Shown here in pieces: positions 44,114 to 53,574 of a stretch of 54,031 nt of DNA. The translations under genes were made by a program, and so were the position numbers. This DNA is from Stenotrophomonas koreensis (GTDB lineage Bacteria > Pseudomonadota > Gammaproteobacteria > Xanthomonadales > Xanthomonadaceae): the NCBI RefSeq assembly GCF_001431525.1, contig NZ_LDJH01000024.1, positions 1-54,031 of the forward strand. Direction: 5' to 3'. Numbering within the stretch: position 1 is the first letter of the stretch; every line of letters begins with the position of its first letter. The notes under the pieces are model-generated. The model worked only from the letters and a program-made list of their open reading frames with translations, did not search any database and was not told the DNA's origin.

Positions 44114-44153
44114 TCTGGCGCCCGGCCCGTGTCGGTCATGCCTGCCGATGGGT

Positions 44154-45182
44154 TTACTGCCGGACCAGCTCGACCCGGCGGTTCTTCGCCTTGCCTTCGG
44201 CAGTGCTGTTGTCGGCGACCGGACGGCTGTCACCAAAGCCCTCCGCGCTGAGCCGCTCAGCGGCAATGCCGGCGGCCACCAGGGCGGCCACCACACTGGC
44301 GGCGCGCTGCTGTGACAGCTGCAGGTTGTGTGCGCTGCTGCCGCTGTTGTCGGTATGGCCGTTGATGGCCAGGCGCAGGCTCGGGTCAGCGGCCAGCAAC
44401 TGGGTGACCTGGGCGATCTGCGGCTGCGAAGCCGGCAGGATCTGTGCACTGTCGGTGGCGAAATTGACCTGGATGTCGACCTTGCCGGTCTGCGCCAGCG
44501 CCTGCTTGAGCGCATCGGCCGGCAGCAGGGACGCGGTGATGGCCACTGGCTGGCTTTCCACGATCGTCAGGCCGCCGGAGAAACCCGAGCCCCCAAGGTA
44601 GACCCAGATGTCATGGTCGGCGCGGCGGATCACCCAGGTACTGATGGTTTCACCGAAGATGCCCGACAAGCCAGCGTTGTAATTGACCAGGATCTGACCG
44701 GGAGCCTGTTCGATTTCCTTGATTGCATCGGGCGGCACGACCGAGCGGGTGACCAGATGGCCGCCGGCCTGGGCAATCACCGCATCCAGGTTGGCCTGCA
44801 GTTCCAGCAGCGAGAAGTCATCGGTCTTGGCCGGGGTATGGACATCGGCCGACCAGACCTTGCCCTGTACCCACTGGAGATGGTCACCGGTCCAGAACGG
44901 AAGCCGGTCAAAGCGCTTTTCCAGCACTTTGCGTACCTGGTAGCCGCTGGGCAGCTGCAGGTAGGGGAAGGCGCCCAGCGGCACGTCGCTGACCGCTAGG
45001 GTCTGGAGGTCGAAACCCTGCTTCCCGGCAGCCGGGGCAGCAGCGTTGCTGTCGGCCGGGACGGCCTCGGCGGCCGGGGTGCCTGCCGGTGCGGGTTGCC
45101 CGCTTGCCGGGGTCGGCGCTGGGTCGCGGCCACAGGCGCTGAGCAGCAACAGCGGGACGAGCAGAACAGAAGCAGCTTTCAT
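44154..45182 (-). CDS. OmpA-family lipoprotein
   Basis: A 342-residue outer-membrane lipoprotein that binds peptidoglycan. The signal MKAASVLLVPLLLLSACG has a perfect lipobox (LSAC), which sets the start even though the frame stays open upstream. A Pro/Ala linker follows at about residues 20-55. An uncharacterised domain spans about residues 60-220. The C-terminal OmpA domain begins near IQVNFATDSAQILPAS and includes NGHTDNSGSSAHNLQLSQQRA and GFGDSRPVADN, then NRRVELV. All peptidoglycan-binding signatures are present. Confidence 0.92.
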   Translation of the reverse strand: MKAASVLLVPLLLLSACGRDPAPTPASGQPAPAGTPAAEAVPADSNAAAPAAGKQGFDLQTLAVSDVPLGAFPYLQLPSGYQVRKVLEKRFDRLPFWTGDHLQWVQGKVWSADVHTPAKTDDFSLLELQANLDAVIAQAGGHLVTRSVVPPDAIKEIEQAPGQILVNYNAGLSGIFGETISTWVIRRADHDIWVYLGGSGFSGGLTIVESQPVAITASLLPADALKQALAQTGKVDIQVNFATDSAQILPASQPQIAQVTQLLAADPSLRLAINGHTDNSGSSAHNLQLSQQRAASVVAALVAAGIAAERLSAEGFGDSRPVADNSTAEGKAKNRRVELVRQ

Positions 45183-45594
45183 CAATGAGTCCTTGAGCAG
45201 GATGGAGGCATCGGGAAGCCCGGCGCGGCCGCAATGCTCACGGCAGGGGGCAACGCAGGGGCCGGCGAGCTGGCTAACCGGTTGGAGGCGGTGGTCCGGG
45301 ACCTGGCCCGCGCTACCGCTGTTGTCGGCCAGTGGGTAGGAAGCTCCCGTGCCGTTGGCACCGGCCCGCTCAGCTGCGCTGGCGGCGGTCGCCGGCAGGG
45401 CCCGCGCAATGCCGACGTGCAGCCAGTGCTTTTGCTGTCGGTACCGGCGGCCGGAAACCGACGCCAGGGCCAGGCCATGCTGCGGGCAGGGTGCCCACAG
45501 CGCCAGCTGGGCAGGTGAGGCAGAAACGGCTGGCATTGGACAGTCGGCGGCCATAGGGCCGCGGTGATGGCCGGGCGCAGCGCCGACCGCTGGC
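45183..45594. other. 412-base gap upstream of OmpA-family gene
   Basis: No gene is called here. The minus-strand frame of the OmpA-family protein remains open for 124 codons upstream, from ATG 45554, with a GC-rich third position. However, the product has no signal peptide or recognisable family, and the lipoprotein signal at 45182 makes it an unlikely extension. It may be a leader region or decayed coding sequence. Confidence 0.4.
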
Positions 45595-46014
45595 TCAACG
45601 GGTGTTGTTCAGGCGCATGCCAAGGGCCTGGCACATGCGCTGGTCCGGCTTGGCATAGCCACGTTGATGGGCTACCTGCATGTGCTGGGTGCCCAGCACA
45701 AAGCCCTTGTCGAACTCGCTGTTGAAGCTCGGATCGTTGAGGTACAGGCTGAAACCGCTGCGCTTTTCGCGGTTGTAGAACGCGGTCAGCTGTGGTTCGC
45801 CGGCACCGCACAGGCGCATGTTGGCCACCAGCGCGGCGGTGGAGAAGCCCATTTCGCCACCATTGGTTTCCGGCGGTTCGAAGCCGCTGCCGGCATCGTC
45901 ATCCTCTACCGTGGCCGGCTGCTGGCCCTGAGCCCGGGTCTGGGCGTGAGTGGGAGCCAGCAGCGCGCCGTGCAGCGCGGCCAGCAGGATCAATGACGCA
46001 ATACGCAGGTTCAT
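45595..46014 (-). CDS. Small exported protein, unknown
   Basis: A 139-residue protein with a signal peptide (MNLRIASLILLAALHGALLAPTHAQ) and a strong GGAGGAGG ribosome site before the ATG. The mature part is acidic near the start (VEDDDAGSGFEPPE) and has two Cys, in NMRLCGAGEPQ and DQRMCQALGMRL, which could form a disulfide. FYNREKRSGFSLYLNDPSFNSEFDKGF is a distinctive central block. No family recognised. Upstream frame (41 codons) has no support. Confidence 0.75.
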   Translation of the reverse strand: MNLRIASLILLAALHGALLAPTHAQTRAQGQQPATVEDDDAGSGFEPPETNGGEMGFSTAALVANMRLCGAGEPQLTAFYNREKRSGFSLYLNDPSFNSEFDKGFVLGTQHMQVAHQRGYAKPDQRMCQALGMRLNNTR

Positions 46015-46079
46015 GCAGCCTCCTCCTTGTGGGCGTGAACCGGGCAGGGCTGCCCGGCGGGTCCCGAGCATAGCAACAG

Positions 46080-46113
46080 AAAAAAACCGGGGCCTGTCAG
46101 CGGCCCCGGTTTT
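46080..46113 (-). terminator. Intrinsic terminator of ABC exporter operon
   Basis: On the minus strand a 12-base stem (AAAACCGGGGCC paired with GGCCCCGGTTTT, 46083-46094 with 46102-46113) is followed by seven T residues. It is 26 bases past the permease stop at 46139. A textbook Rho-independent terminator. Confidence 0.85.
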
Positions 46114-46138
46114 GTCGTGCAGTGTGATCAGGCGCACA

Positions 46139-46930
46139 TCAGCTGCGCATGCCGGTCCCGCGTCCGAGCAGCCACAGCGAGAAGCTGGCCAGCACCGCGA
46201 TGAAACCCAGCATCAGCGCATAGGCAATCCACAGCGGCACGTCCGAGGTGCCGAGCAGGCCATAGCGGAAGGCATTGACCATGTAGAAGATCGGGTTGGC
46301 GTGGGTGGCGGTCTGCGCCCAGCCCGGCAGCAGGGTGATCGAATAGAACACGCCGCCGAAGTAGGTCAGCGGGGTCAGGATGAAGGTCGGCACGATCGCG
46401 ATGTCGTCGAACTTCTTGGCATACACCGCGTTGAGGAAGCCGGCCAGGGCAAAGATGGTGGCGCCCAGCAGCACCGTGGACAGGGTGATCAGCGGATGGG
46501 CGATGCGCACATCGGTGAACAGCAGCGCGATCACCATCACGATGCCGCCGACCATCAGCCCGCGCAGCACCGCACCGGCGACGTAGCCGGCCAGGATCAC
46601 CCAGTTGGGCATCGGGCTGACCAGCAGCTCCTCGATATGCCGGCCGAACTTGGCGCCGAAGAACGAGGAGGCGATGTTGCCGTAGCTGTTCTGGATCACG
46701 CTCATCATCACCAGACCGGGGACGATGAACTGCATGTAGGAATAGCCGCCCATGTCCCCGATGCGGCTGCCGATCAGGCCGCCGAAGATCAGGAAGTACA
46801 GGGTCATGGTGATCGCCGGCGGCACCAGGGTCTGGCCCCAGATACGCAGGATGCGGTTGACCTCGCGGCGGACGATGGTGCCCAGCGCCACCAGGTTGGC
46901 GTGGCCGGTGGACGGTACGGTAGCGGTCAT
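46139..46930 (-). CDS. ABC-2 type exporter permease (YadH-like)
   Basis: A 263-residue ABC-2 family membrane protein with about six helices: segments around residues 35-55, 70-90, 115-140, 150-172, 180-200 and 235-258. The FGAKFGRHIEELLVSPM block after the second helix is typical of YadH-type permeases. It is preceded by its ATPase, 4 bases apart, on the same strand. Function of the pair is unproven; substrate unknown. Confidence 0.9.
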   Translation of the reverse strand: MTATVPSTGHANLVALGTIVRREVNRILRIWGQTLVPPAITMTLYFLIFGGLIGSRIGDMGGYSYMQFIVPGLVMMSVIQNSYGNIASSFFGAKFGRHIEELLVSPMPNWVILAGYVAGAVLRGLMVGGIVMVIALLFTDVRIAHPLITLSTVLLGATIFALAGFLNAVYAKKFDDIAIVPTFILTPLTYFGGVFYSITLLPGWAQTATHANPIFYMVNAFRYGLLGTSDVPLWIAYALMLGFIAVLASFSLWLLGRGTGMRS

Positions 46931-46934
46931 CGGG

Positions 46935-47900
<966 letters not shown>

Positions 47901-47981
47901 GGGGGCCGGAAGCGGTCAAGTCGGCCGCTATTATAGGTGGCCTTGCCGGCCGGGCCGGTGTCACACAGTGTTCTGTTTGCC

Positions 47982-48740
47982 GTGTCCTCTGCCTTTGACA
48001 TCGTTCTGAGCGCCCGTGAGCAGGTTGCTCCGGGGCTGCTGCGGCTGCGTTTTGCCCGTGCCGATGGGCAGCCGCTGGCGCATCAGGCCGGTCAGTTCAT
48101 CCAGCTGCACCTGGCCGACGCGCAGGGAACGCTCCAGCGGCGCAGTTACTCGCTGGCCAACCGCAGCGACCAGCCGCTGCCCGGCAACCAGTTTGAATTT
48201 GCCATCAGCCTGGTGCCGGGCGGATTGGCCGCCGGGCTGTTGTCGACGCTGCCGATCGGGGCGAGCGTACCGGCCAGCGGGCCGCTGGGGCGGTTTTGCC
48301 TGAATCCGGGCGACAGCAACCGGCGCTACCTGCTGCTGGCCACCGGTACCGGGGTGTCACCCTATCGGGCGATGCTGCCAGCTTTGATCGAGCGCATGCA
48401 GCAGGGGCTGGAGGTGGTACTGCTGCATGGCGCGCGCACCGCCGACGAGCTGCCCTATGCCGGTGAATTCCTTGCCCTGGCTGCCGCGCAGCCGCGTTTT
48501 GTGTATCTGCCCTGTGTGTCGCGGCAATGGCCGGTGGACCTGCCCGCTGCCTGCCAGGGCCATGTGCAGGAGCAACTGGCCCGGCTCAACCCGGACCCGG
48601 CGCACGACATTGCCTACCTATGCGGCAACCCGGCGATGATCGATGCCGGTTTTGCGCTGCTGCGTGCTGCCGGTTTTGGCATGCCGCGGCTGCGCCGCGA
48701 AAAATACCTGAGCCTGTCCGGCCAGGCCGCCGGGGCGTGA
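47982..48740 (+). CDS. fpr: Ferredoxin-NADP reductase
   Basis: A 252-residue flavoprotein of the FNR family, passing electrons between NADPH and ferredoxin/flavodoxin. FAD motif RRSYSLAN, NADP motif LLATGTGVSPYRAML, and the second NADP block YLCGNPAMID. The C-terminus (LRREKYLSLSG) extends past the family's usual end, so it does not stop at the stacking aromatic. The start GTG at 47982 is taken (VSSAFDIVL), near the usual length; a GTG at 47937 is open too. Confidence 0.88.
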   Translation: MSSAFDIVLSAREQVAPGLLRLRFARADGQPLAHQAGQFIQLHLADAQGTLQRRSYSLANRSDQPLPGNQFEFAISLVPGGLAAGLLSTLPIGASVPASGPLGRFCLNPGDSNRRYLLLATGTGVSPYRAMLPALIERMQQGLEVVLLHGARTADELPYAGEFLALAAAQPRFVYLPCVSRQWPVDLPAACQGHVQEQLARLNPDPAHDIAYLCGNPAMIDAGFALLRAAGFGMPRLRREKYLSLSGQAAGA

Positions 48741-48910
48741 TTGACGCCCCCCGGGGGATTGGGCACATTCGCCGCAGGGGCCATCCGGATGACAGGGCGC
48801 AGCAGCAACCAATGGCAGATGCTGCCGACGGGCAATGGCCGCACCATCGTCGCTGGTCTGGAGGTGCCGCCTGGCTGGGCGGCGCCGCATTTTCACCGGA
48901 TTGATCATCC

Positions 48911-48937
48911 TGCGCAGGCTCCAGCTGAGCCTGCGCA
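48911..48937. repeat. Perfect inverted repeat between fpr and peptidase gene
   Basis: TGCGCAGGCTC (48911-48921) and GAGCCTGCGCA (48927-48937) are complementary around CAGCT. Lies 170 bases past the fpr stop and 55 bases before the next ATG. No T-run, so it may be a Rho-type terminator, a 5'-leader hairpin or a regulator site. A separate CCCCCC/GGGGG palindrome is at 48747-48757. Confidence 0.5.
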
Positions 48938-48992
48938 GGGCACAGGGGTTGTCGCTCCCGGGTTTGATGCCGGGACTGCCAGGAGAAATGGA

Positions 48993-50507
48993 ATGCGCAA
49001 GTTCACACGTGTGCTGCCGCTGCTGCCGCTATTCGGACTGCTGGGCTGCACCCCGGAGCCGGATGCCGGCCAGGCCGCGGCTGCCAGCCAGCGTCTGTAT
49101 GGCCAGATCGCCTTCAGCCCCTGCACGCTGACCGCGGCGCAGGCAGCGGCCAATGTCGAGGCGCTGTGTGGCCGCTGGACGGTGCCGGAGGACCGCAGCC
49201 AGCCGCAGGGGCGGCAGCTCGATCTGCATATCGCCTGGCTGCCACCCAAGGACAACCAGGTGGGCCGTCCGGACCCGGTGTTCTTCCTTGCCGGTGGTCC
49301 CGGCCAGGCCGCCACCGAAGTGGCCAGCGTGGTCAAGGGCGCGCTGGCCGAAGTGCTCAAGACCCGCGATGTGATCTTCATCGACCAGCGCGGTACCGGC
49401 CGCTCCAACCCGTTGACCTGCGTCGATGCCCAGGGCCAGCCGCTGGCGCCGGCCAGTGATGCCACGGTCGATGTGGCGGCGGTGCGCGACTATGCGCGTG
49501 CCTGCCTGCAGGGGCTGGAGCAGCGTGCCGACCCGCGTTTCTACACCACCAGCGAGGCCATCGATGACCTGGACGCGGTGCGCCAGGCCCTTGGTGTGGA
49601 GCAGGTCAACCTGATCGGTGCCTCCTACGGCACCCGGGTGGCGCAGCAGTATGCCGCGCGTTACCGACAGCACACCCGTGCCATCGTGCTGGATGGGGTG
49701 GTGCCCAACGACCTGGTGGTCGGTGGCGAGTTTGCGCAGACCTTCCAGCGTGCGATCGAGCTGCAATCGGCCCTGTGCCGCGTCGATGCGACCTGTGCCG
49801 CGCGCTTCCCGGTCGATACCGCACAGCAGCTGGCGCAGGTCGTGGCCGATCTGAAGGCCAACCCGCGCAGCGTGGAATACCGCGACCCGTCCACTGCGCA
49901 GTGGCGCAACGAGCCGCTGCCGGCCGAGGCCGTCACCGGCCTGGCGTTTGCGTTTTCGTATGTGCCGCAGGCCGCGGCGTTGCTGCCGGTGGTACTGGAC
50001 GAGGCCGCCGCCGGCCGTTACCAGGGCCTGGCTGCGCTGGCGCGTCTGGCCAGCGGGTCGATGGCCGGGCAGATCAACCGCGGCATGCAGTGGTCGGTGA
50101 TCTGTGCCGAGGACGATGACCGCCAGGTGCCCGGCAGCGGCCAGGACACCCTGCTCGGGCCGCAGGTGGTGGAGTATTTCTACGCCGCCTGCCCGGTCTG
50201 GCCACGCGGTCAGCGCAGTGCCGGGTTCACCACGCCGCTGTCGGCCGATGTACCGGCGCTGCTGCTGTCCGGCGAGCTGGACCCGGTAACGCCGCCGGCC
50301 TATGGCGATGCGGTGGTCAAGCATCTGCCGGCAGGCCGGCATCTGGTGTTGACCGGTCGTGGGCATGGCACCCTGGCTGCCGGCTGCATGCCCGGCCTGC
50401 TGGGCCAGTTCATCGAGAGTACCGACGCCGCCGGCCTGGATACCCGCTGTCTGGAAAACCTGCGGCCGGTGCTGCCGTTCACCTCGTTCAATGGCTGGGA
50501 GCCATGA
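48993..50507 (+). CDS. Secreted alpha/beta hydrolase (tripeptidyl-aminopeptidase type)
   Basis: A 504-residue lipoprotein-like hydrolase. The signal MRKFTRVLPLLPLFGLLGC has a lipobox LLGC. The core begins with VFFLAGGPGQAA (oxyanion), then DQRGTGRS, the nucleophile Ser in GASYGTRVAQQ, the acid in SGELDPVTPP and His in TGRGHGT. A C-terminal cap region with a Cys pair fits the TAP-like family that clips peptides from N-termini. A strong AGGAGA site precedes the ATG. The longer open frame upstream lacks support. Confidence 0.9.
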   Translation: MRKFTRVLPLLPLFGLLGCTPEPDAGQAAAASQRLYGQIAFSPCTLTAAQAAANVEALCGRWTVPEDRSQPQGRQLDLHIAWLPPKDNQVGRPDPVFFLAGGPGQAATEVASVVKGALAEVLKTRDVIFIDQRGTGRSNPLTCVDAQGQPLAPASDATVDVAAVRDYARACLQGLEQRADPRFYTTSEAIDDLDAVRQALGVEQVNLIGASYGTRVAQQYAARYRQHTRAIVLDGVVPNDLVVGGEFAQTFQRAIELQSALCRVDATCAARFPVDTAQQLAQVVADLKANPRSVEYRDPSTAQWRNEPLPAEAVTGLAFAFSYVPQAAALLPVVLDEAAAGRYQGLAALARLASGSMAGQINRGMQWSVICAEDDDRQVPGSGQDTLLGPQVVEYFYAACPVWPRGQRSAGFTTPLSADVPALLLSGELDPVTPPAYGDAVVKHLPAGRHLVLTGRGHGTLAAGCMPGLLGQFIESTDAAGLDTRCLENLRPVLPFTSFNGWEP

Positions 50508-50535
50508 ACCCACCGTCTGCCAGGAACCCACTCCG

Positions 50536-51282
50536 ATGATTGTTGCTGAAAACCTGCACAAGCAGTTCAAGACACGTACCGGCACGGTGGCGGCGGTGAC
50601 CAACGTCAGCTTTGCCGCCGCCGATGGCCAGATCACCGGTCTGCTCGGTCCCAACGGTGCCGGCAAGACCACCTCGCTGCGGATGCTCTACACCCTGATG
50701 ACCCCGGACCAGGGCCGGGTCATCGTCGATGGCATCGAGGCGGCTGTCGACCCGATGGCGGTGCGCCGCCAGCTCGGCGTGCTGCCCGATGCGCGTGGCA
50801 TCTACAAGCGGCTGACCGCGCGCGAGAACATCGCCTATTTCGGCCGCCTGCACGGCATGAGCGATGGCGCCATCGAACAGCGCATCGGCGTGCTGGCACG
50901 CGCGCTGGACATGAATGACATCCTGGACCGCCAGGCCGAAGGGTTTTCCCAGGGCCAGCGCACCAAGACCGCCATTGCCCGCGCGCTGGTCCACGACCCG
51001 CGCAATGTGATCCTGGACGAACCGACCAATGGCCTGGACGTGATGACCACCCGCGGCCTGCGTGGTTTCCTGCAGGAGCTGCGCCAGGAAGGGCGCTGCG
51101 TGATCTTCTCCAGCCACATCATGCAGGAGGTGGCGGCGCTGTGTGACCACATCGTGGTGATCGCCAAGGGCACGGTGGTGGCGGCCGGCAGTGCCGATGC
51201 GCTGCGTGCGCAGACCGGCCACAGCAACCTGGAAGATGCCTTTGTCAGTGTCATCGGCTCGGAGGAGGGCCTGCACGCATGA
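50536..51282 (+). CDS. ABC exporter ATPase (NatA-like)
   Basis: A 248-residue ATPase: Walker A GPNGAGKTT, signature region FSQGQRTKTAIA (a QGQ variant of the usual LSGGQ), Walker B VILDEPTNGLD, H-loop SSHIMQEV. It is like NatA, the ATPase of sodium exporters, and pairs with the NatB-like permease by an ATGA overlap. Sodium export is inferred from family likeness only. Confidence 0.9.
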   Translation: MIVAENLHKQFKTRTGTVAAVTNVSFAAADGQITGLLGPNGAGKTTSLRMLYTLMTPDQGRVIVDGIEAAVDPMAVRRQLGVLPDARGIYKRLTARENIAYFGRLHGMSDGAIEQRIGVLARALDMNDILDRQAEGFSQGQRTKTAIARALVHDPRNVILDEPTNGLDVMTTRGLRGFLQELRQEGRCVIFSSHIMQEVAALCDHIVVIAKGTVVAAGSADALRAQTGHSNLEDAFVSVIGSEEGLHA

Positions 51283-52463
51283 GCCTGTTGCGCACGGTAT
51301 GGACGGTGATGGTCAAGGAACTGCGTGACCTCTCGCGTGATCGTCGGACCCTGGCCTTGAGCCTGCTGTTGGCCCCGTTGCTGTACCCGGTGCTGATCCT
51401 GGGGATGAGCAAACTGTCCGAGATGCGGGTACGCACGCAGCTGGAGGCGCCACTGCAGGTGCCGGTGGTCGGGGCCGGGCATGCACCGACCCTGGTCGCG
51501 TTCCTGGCCAGCGTCAACCTGCATGCGGTGGATCCTCCCGAGGACCTGGCCGCGGCGATCCAGAGCCAGCAGGTCGATGTCGCGCTGAGGATTTCCGAGG
51601 GCTTTGGCGAGAACTGGCGCGCCGGCCACCCGGCGCTGGTGGAGATCGTCTACGACAGCACCCGCCGCGATGCCGACATTCCCTCGGCACGGCTGCGTAG
51701 CGCGCTGGAAGCCTACAGCAGCCAGGTCGGCGCGCTGCGCCTGGTTGCCCGTGGCATCGATGCCCAGGTGGTGCGTCCGCTGGACATCGCCCGCCAGGAC
51801 CTGGCCACCGCCGAGGCCAAGCGCGGTGTCCTGCTGTCGGTGCTGCTGCCGGTGCTGCTGACCCTGACCTCGTTCCTGGGCGGCGCCTACCTGGTGATGG
51901 ACACCACCGCCGGCGAACGCGAGCGGCAGTCGCTGGAGCCGCTGCTGGTCACCCCGGCCTCGCGTTCGGCCATTGTCAGTGGCAAGATCGCCGCCGCCTG
52001 CGTGATCGGCCTGCTGACCCTGCTGCTGACCCTGCTGGCCTTCAAGGTTTCGGCCTCGCTGGCCGGCGGCAGCATTGGCCAGATGCTCAAGCTGGGCATC
52101 GGCGCGATGGCGCAGATGCTGCTGGTGATGCTGCCGATGCTGTTCATCGGTACCACCTTGCTGACCCTGCTCTCGGCCAGTGCCAAGAGCCTGAAGGAAG
52201 CGCAGAGCCATATGACCTGGCTGATGCTGCTGCCGATGCTGCCCGGCTATGCGTTGATGGTGTACCCGATCAAGAGCGCGCTGTGGCAGTTCGCGGTGCC
52301 GTTCCTGGCGCAGAACCAGATGCTTATCAAACTGATCCGCCAGGAGCCGATATCGGCGCAGACCTGGGCGGTGTATCTGGGCGCTGGGCTCGCGCTGTCG
52401 CTGCTGCTGTGGGCTGCCACGGTCTACCGCTACAACCAGGAGCGGCTGGCCATCTCCGGCTGA
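51279..52463 (+). CDS. ABC-2 permease (NatB-like)
   Basis: A 394-residue ABC-2 membrane protein. Membrane segment 1 (LALSLLLAPLLYPVLILGM) comes early, a large external domain spans about residues 45-180, then five to six helices. The ERERQSLEPLLVTPASR block is characteristic of NatB/YhaP-type permeases. It is translationally coupled with the NatA-like ATPase. The gene ends at a strong terminator. Confidence 0.91.
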   Translation: MSLLRTVWTVMVKELRDLSRDRRTLALSLLLAPLLYPVLILGMSKLSEMRVRTQLEAPLQVPVVGAGHAPTLVAFLASVNLHAVDPPEDLAAAIQSQQVDVALRISEGFGENWRAGHPALVEIVYDSTRRDADIPSARLRSALEAYSSQVGALRLVARGIDAQVVRPLDIARQDLATAEAKRGVLLSVLLPVLLTLTSFLGGAYLVMDTTAGERERQSLEPLLVTPASRSAIVSGKIAAACVIGLLTLLLTLLAFKVSASLAGGSIGQMLKLGIGAMAQMLLVMLPMLFIGTTLLTLLSASAKSLKEAQSHMTWLMLLPMLPGYALMVYPIKSALWQFAVPFLAQNQMLIKLIRQEPISAQTWAVYLGAGLALSLLLWAATVYRYNQERLAISG

Positions 52464-52499
52464 GCCAGGCTTGCCGCAACCACGCCAAGGCAACAAGAA

Positions 52500-52527
52500 A
52501 CGGCCCGGGAAACCGGGCCGTTTTTTT
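52500..52527 (+). terminator. Intrinsic terminator after natAB-like pair
   Basis: A 9-bp stem, 52500-52508 with 52513-52521, closed by a GAAA tetraloop and followed by TTTTTT (52522-52527). It lies 36 bases past the permease stop and may also serve the convergent TonB-domain gene, whose stop is 33 bases to the right. Confidence 0.9.
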
Positions 52528-52560
52528 GATCGGGCTGGCGCGGCGGTCCGCGCCGCCGGC

Positions 52561-53574
52561 TCAACCCTGCGGGCTGAAGGCCAGGGTGCGGCGTACCGTG
52601 GTCGGTGCAGCAATCGGCTCGTACTTCCAGCGGCGGACCGCGTTCATCGCTTCACGGTCGAAGATCCGCGCCGGCTGCGAGCGCAGCACGCGGGCGTTGG
52701 TCACCGAGCCATCGGTACCGACGGTGATTTCCATCAGCACCTCGCCGGCGGTACCGGCGCGCAGCGCATCGGCCGGGTAACGCGGTGCCGGGGTGCTGAC
52801 CGCGCGCAGGGTCGGTGTCGATGCGGCGGCCGTGGTGGCCGCGCTCTGGCGTGCTGCGGCCAGACGTGCGGCTTCAGCGGCGGCCTTCTGCTCGGCTTCG
52901 CGGCGTGCTGCCGCGGTCTGCTGTTCGGTCTGCTCGGCCTGCTCACGTGCACTGGCCTCACGCGCGGCCTGCTGCAGGGAGGCCAGCTGCCGCGCTGCGG
53001 CCGCTTCGGCAGCCTGTTGCTGCGCCAGCCGCTGCTGCTCGACCTGCTGGGCAGAGCGCTGTTCGGCTTCGCGCTTGGCGCGCTCGTTCTCGCTGTCGGA
53101 ACGACGCGCGACCAGCGCCTGGCCATCGGCGACCGCCTGCTTCAGGCGCGGCAGCGCCGGTGCCTGGGCATTGACGCGTTCGATCAGGCTCACCAGCCGG
53201 TTGGCTTCCTCGAAGTCTTCGCGGGTGATGTTCAATTCCGCTGCGGTCAGCGTATACGGCAGCAGGTCGGTCAAGGCACTGGCGACGTAGGGGTCATCCG
53301 GTGCCTTTTCCTTCACCGCCAGGTAGTACTCGATGGCGTTGTCGCCGGCCGGGGCATACATGCGGTTTTCGCGCAGGGCCGCACTGGCCTTTTCGCGCAG
53401 CTCATCCAGGTTCAGGTCAGCGGCAACCGAAGCCGGTGCGGCACTGCTGCTGGTTGCGCTGTCGGTAGCGGCAGCCGGTGCGGCCGTGTCACCGCCCGAG
53501 CAGGCGACCAGACCGCCGAGCAATAGCAGGGTCAGCAGCGGGCGCGCGCTGCCGGTGATGGTGAGGTGCGACAT
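52561..53574 (-). CDS. TonB-domain lipoprotein
   Basis: A 337-residue protein. The signal MSHLTITGSARPLLTLLLLG runs to a lipobox LVAC, so the N-terminus is lipid-anchored, unlike classical TonB with a plain inner-membrane helix. A tetratricopeptide-like helical region spans about residues 50-130. A Gln/Ala/Glu/Arg-rich coiled coil runs from about 135 to 235. The C-terminal TonB domain is PAPRYPADALRAGTAGEVLMEITVGTDG and MNAVRRWKYEP. A strong AAGGGGA site supports the start. The Pro-rich spacer of classical TonB is replaced by the coiled coil. Confidence 0.88.
   Translation of the reverse strand: MSHLTITGSARPLLTLLLLGGLVACSGGDTAAPAAATDSATSSSAAPASVAADLNLDELREKASAALRENRMYAPAGDNAIEYYLAVKEKAPDDPYVASALTDLLPYTLTAAELNITREDFEEANRLVSLIERVNAQAPALPRLKQAVADGQALVARRSDSENERAKREAEQRSAQQVEQQRLAQQQAAEAAAARQLASLQQAAREASAREQAEQTEQQTAAARREAEQKAAAEAARLAAARQSAATTAAASTPTLRAVSTPAPRYPADALRAGTAGEVLMEITVGTDGSVTNARVLRSQPARIFDREAMNAVRRWKYEPIAAPTTVRRTLAFSPQG

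Noticed and set aside
48741..48992. An in-frame 84-codon N-terminal extension of the secreted hydrolase
   Set aside because: The signal peptide with lipobox and an AGGAGA site at 48993 mark the true start; the extension would bury the signal.
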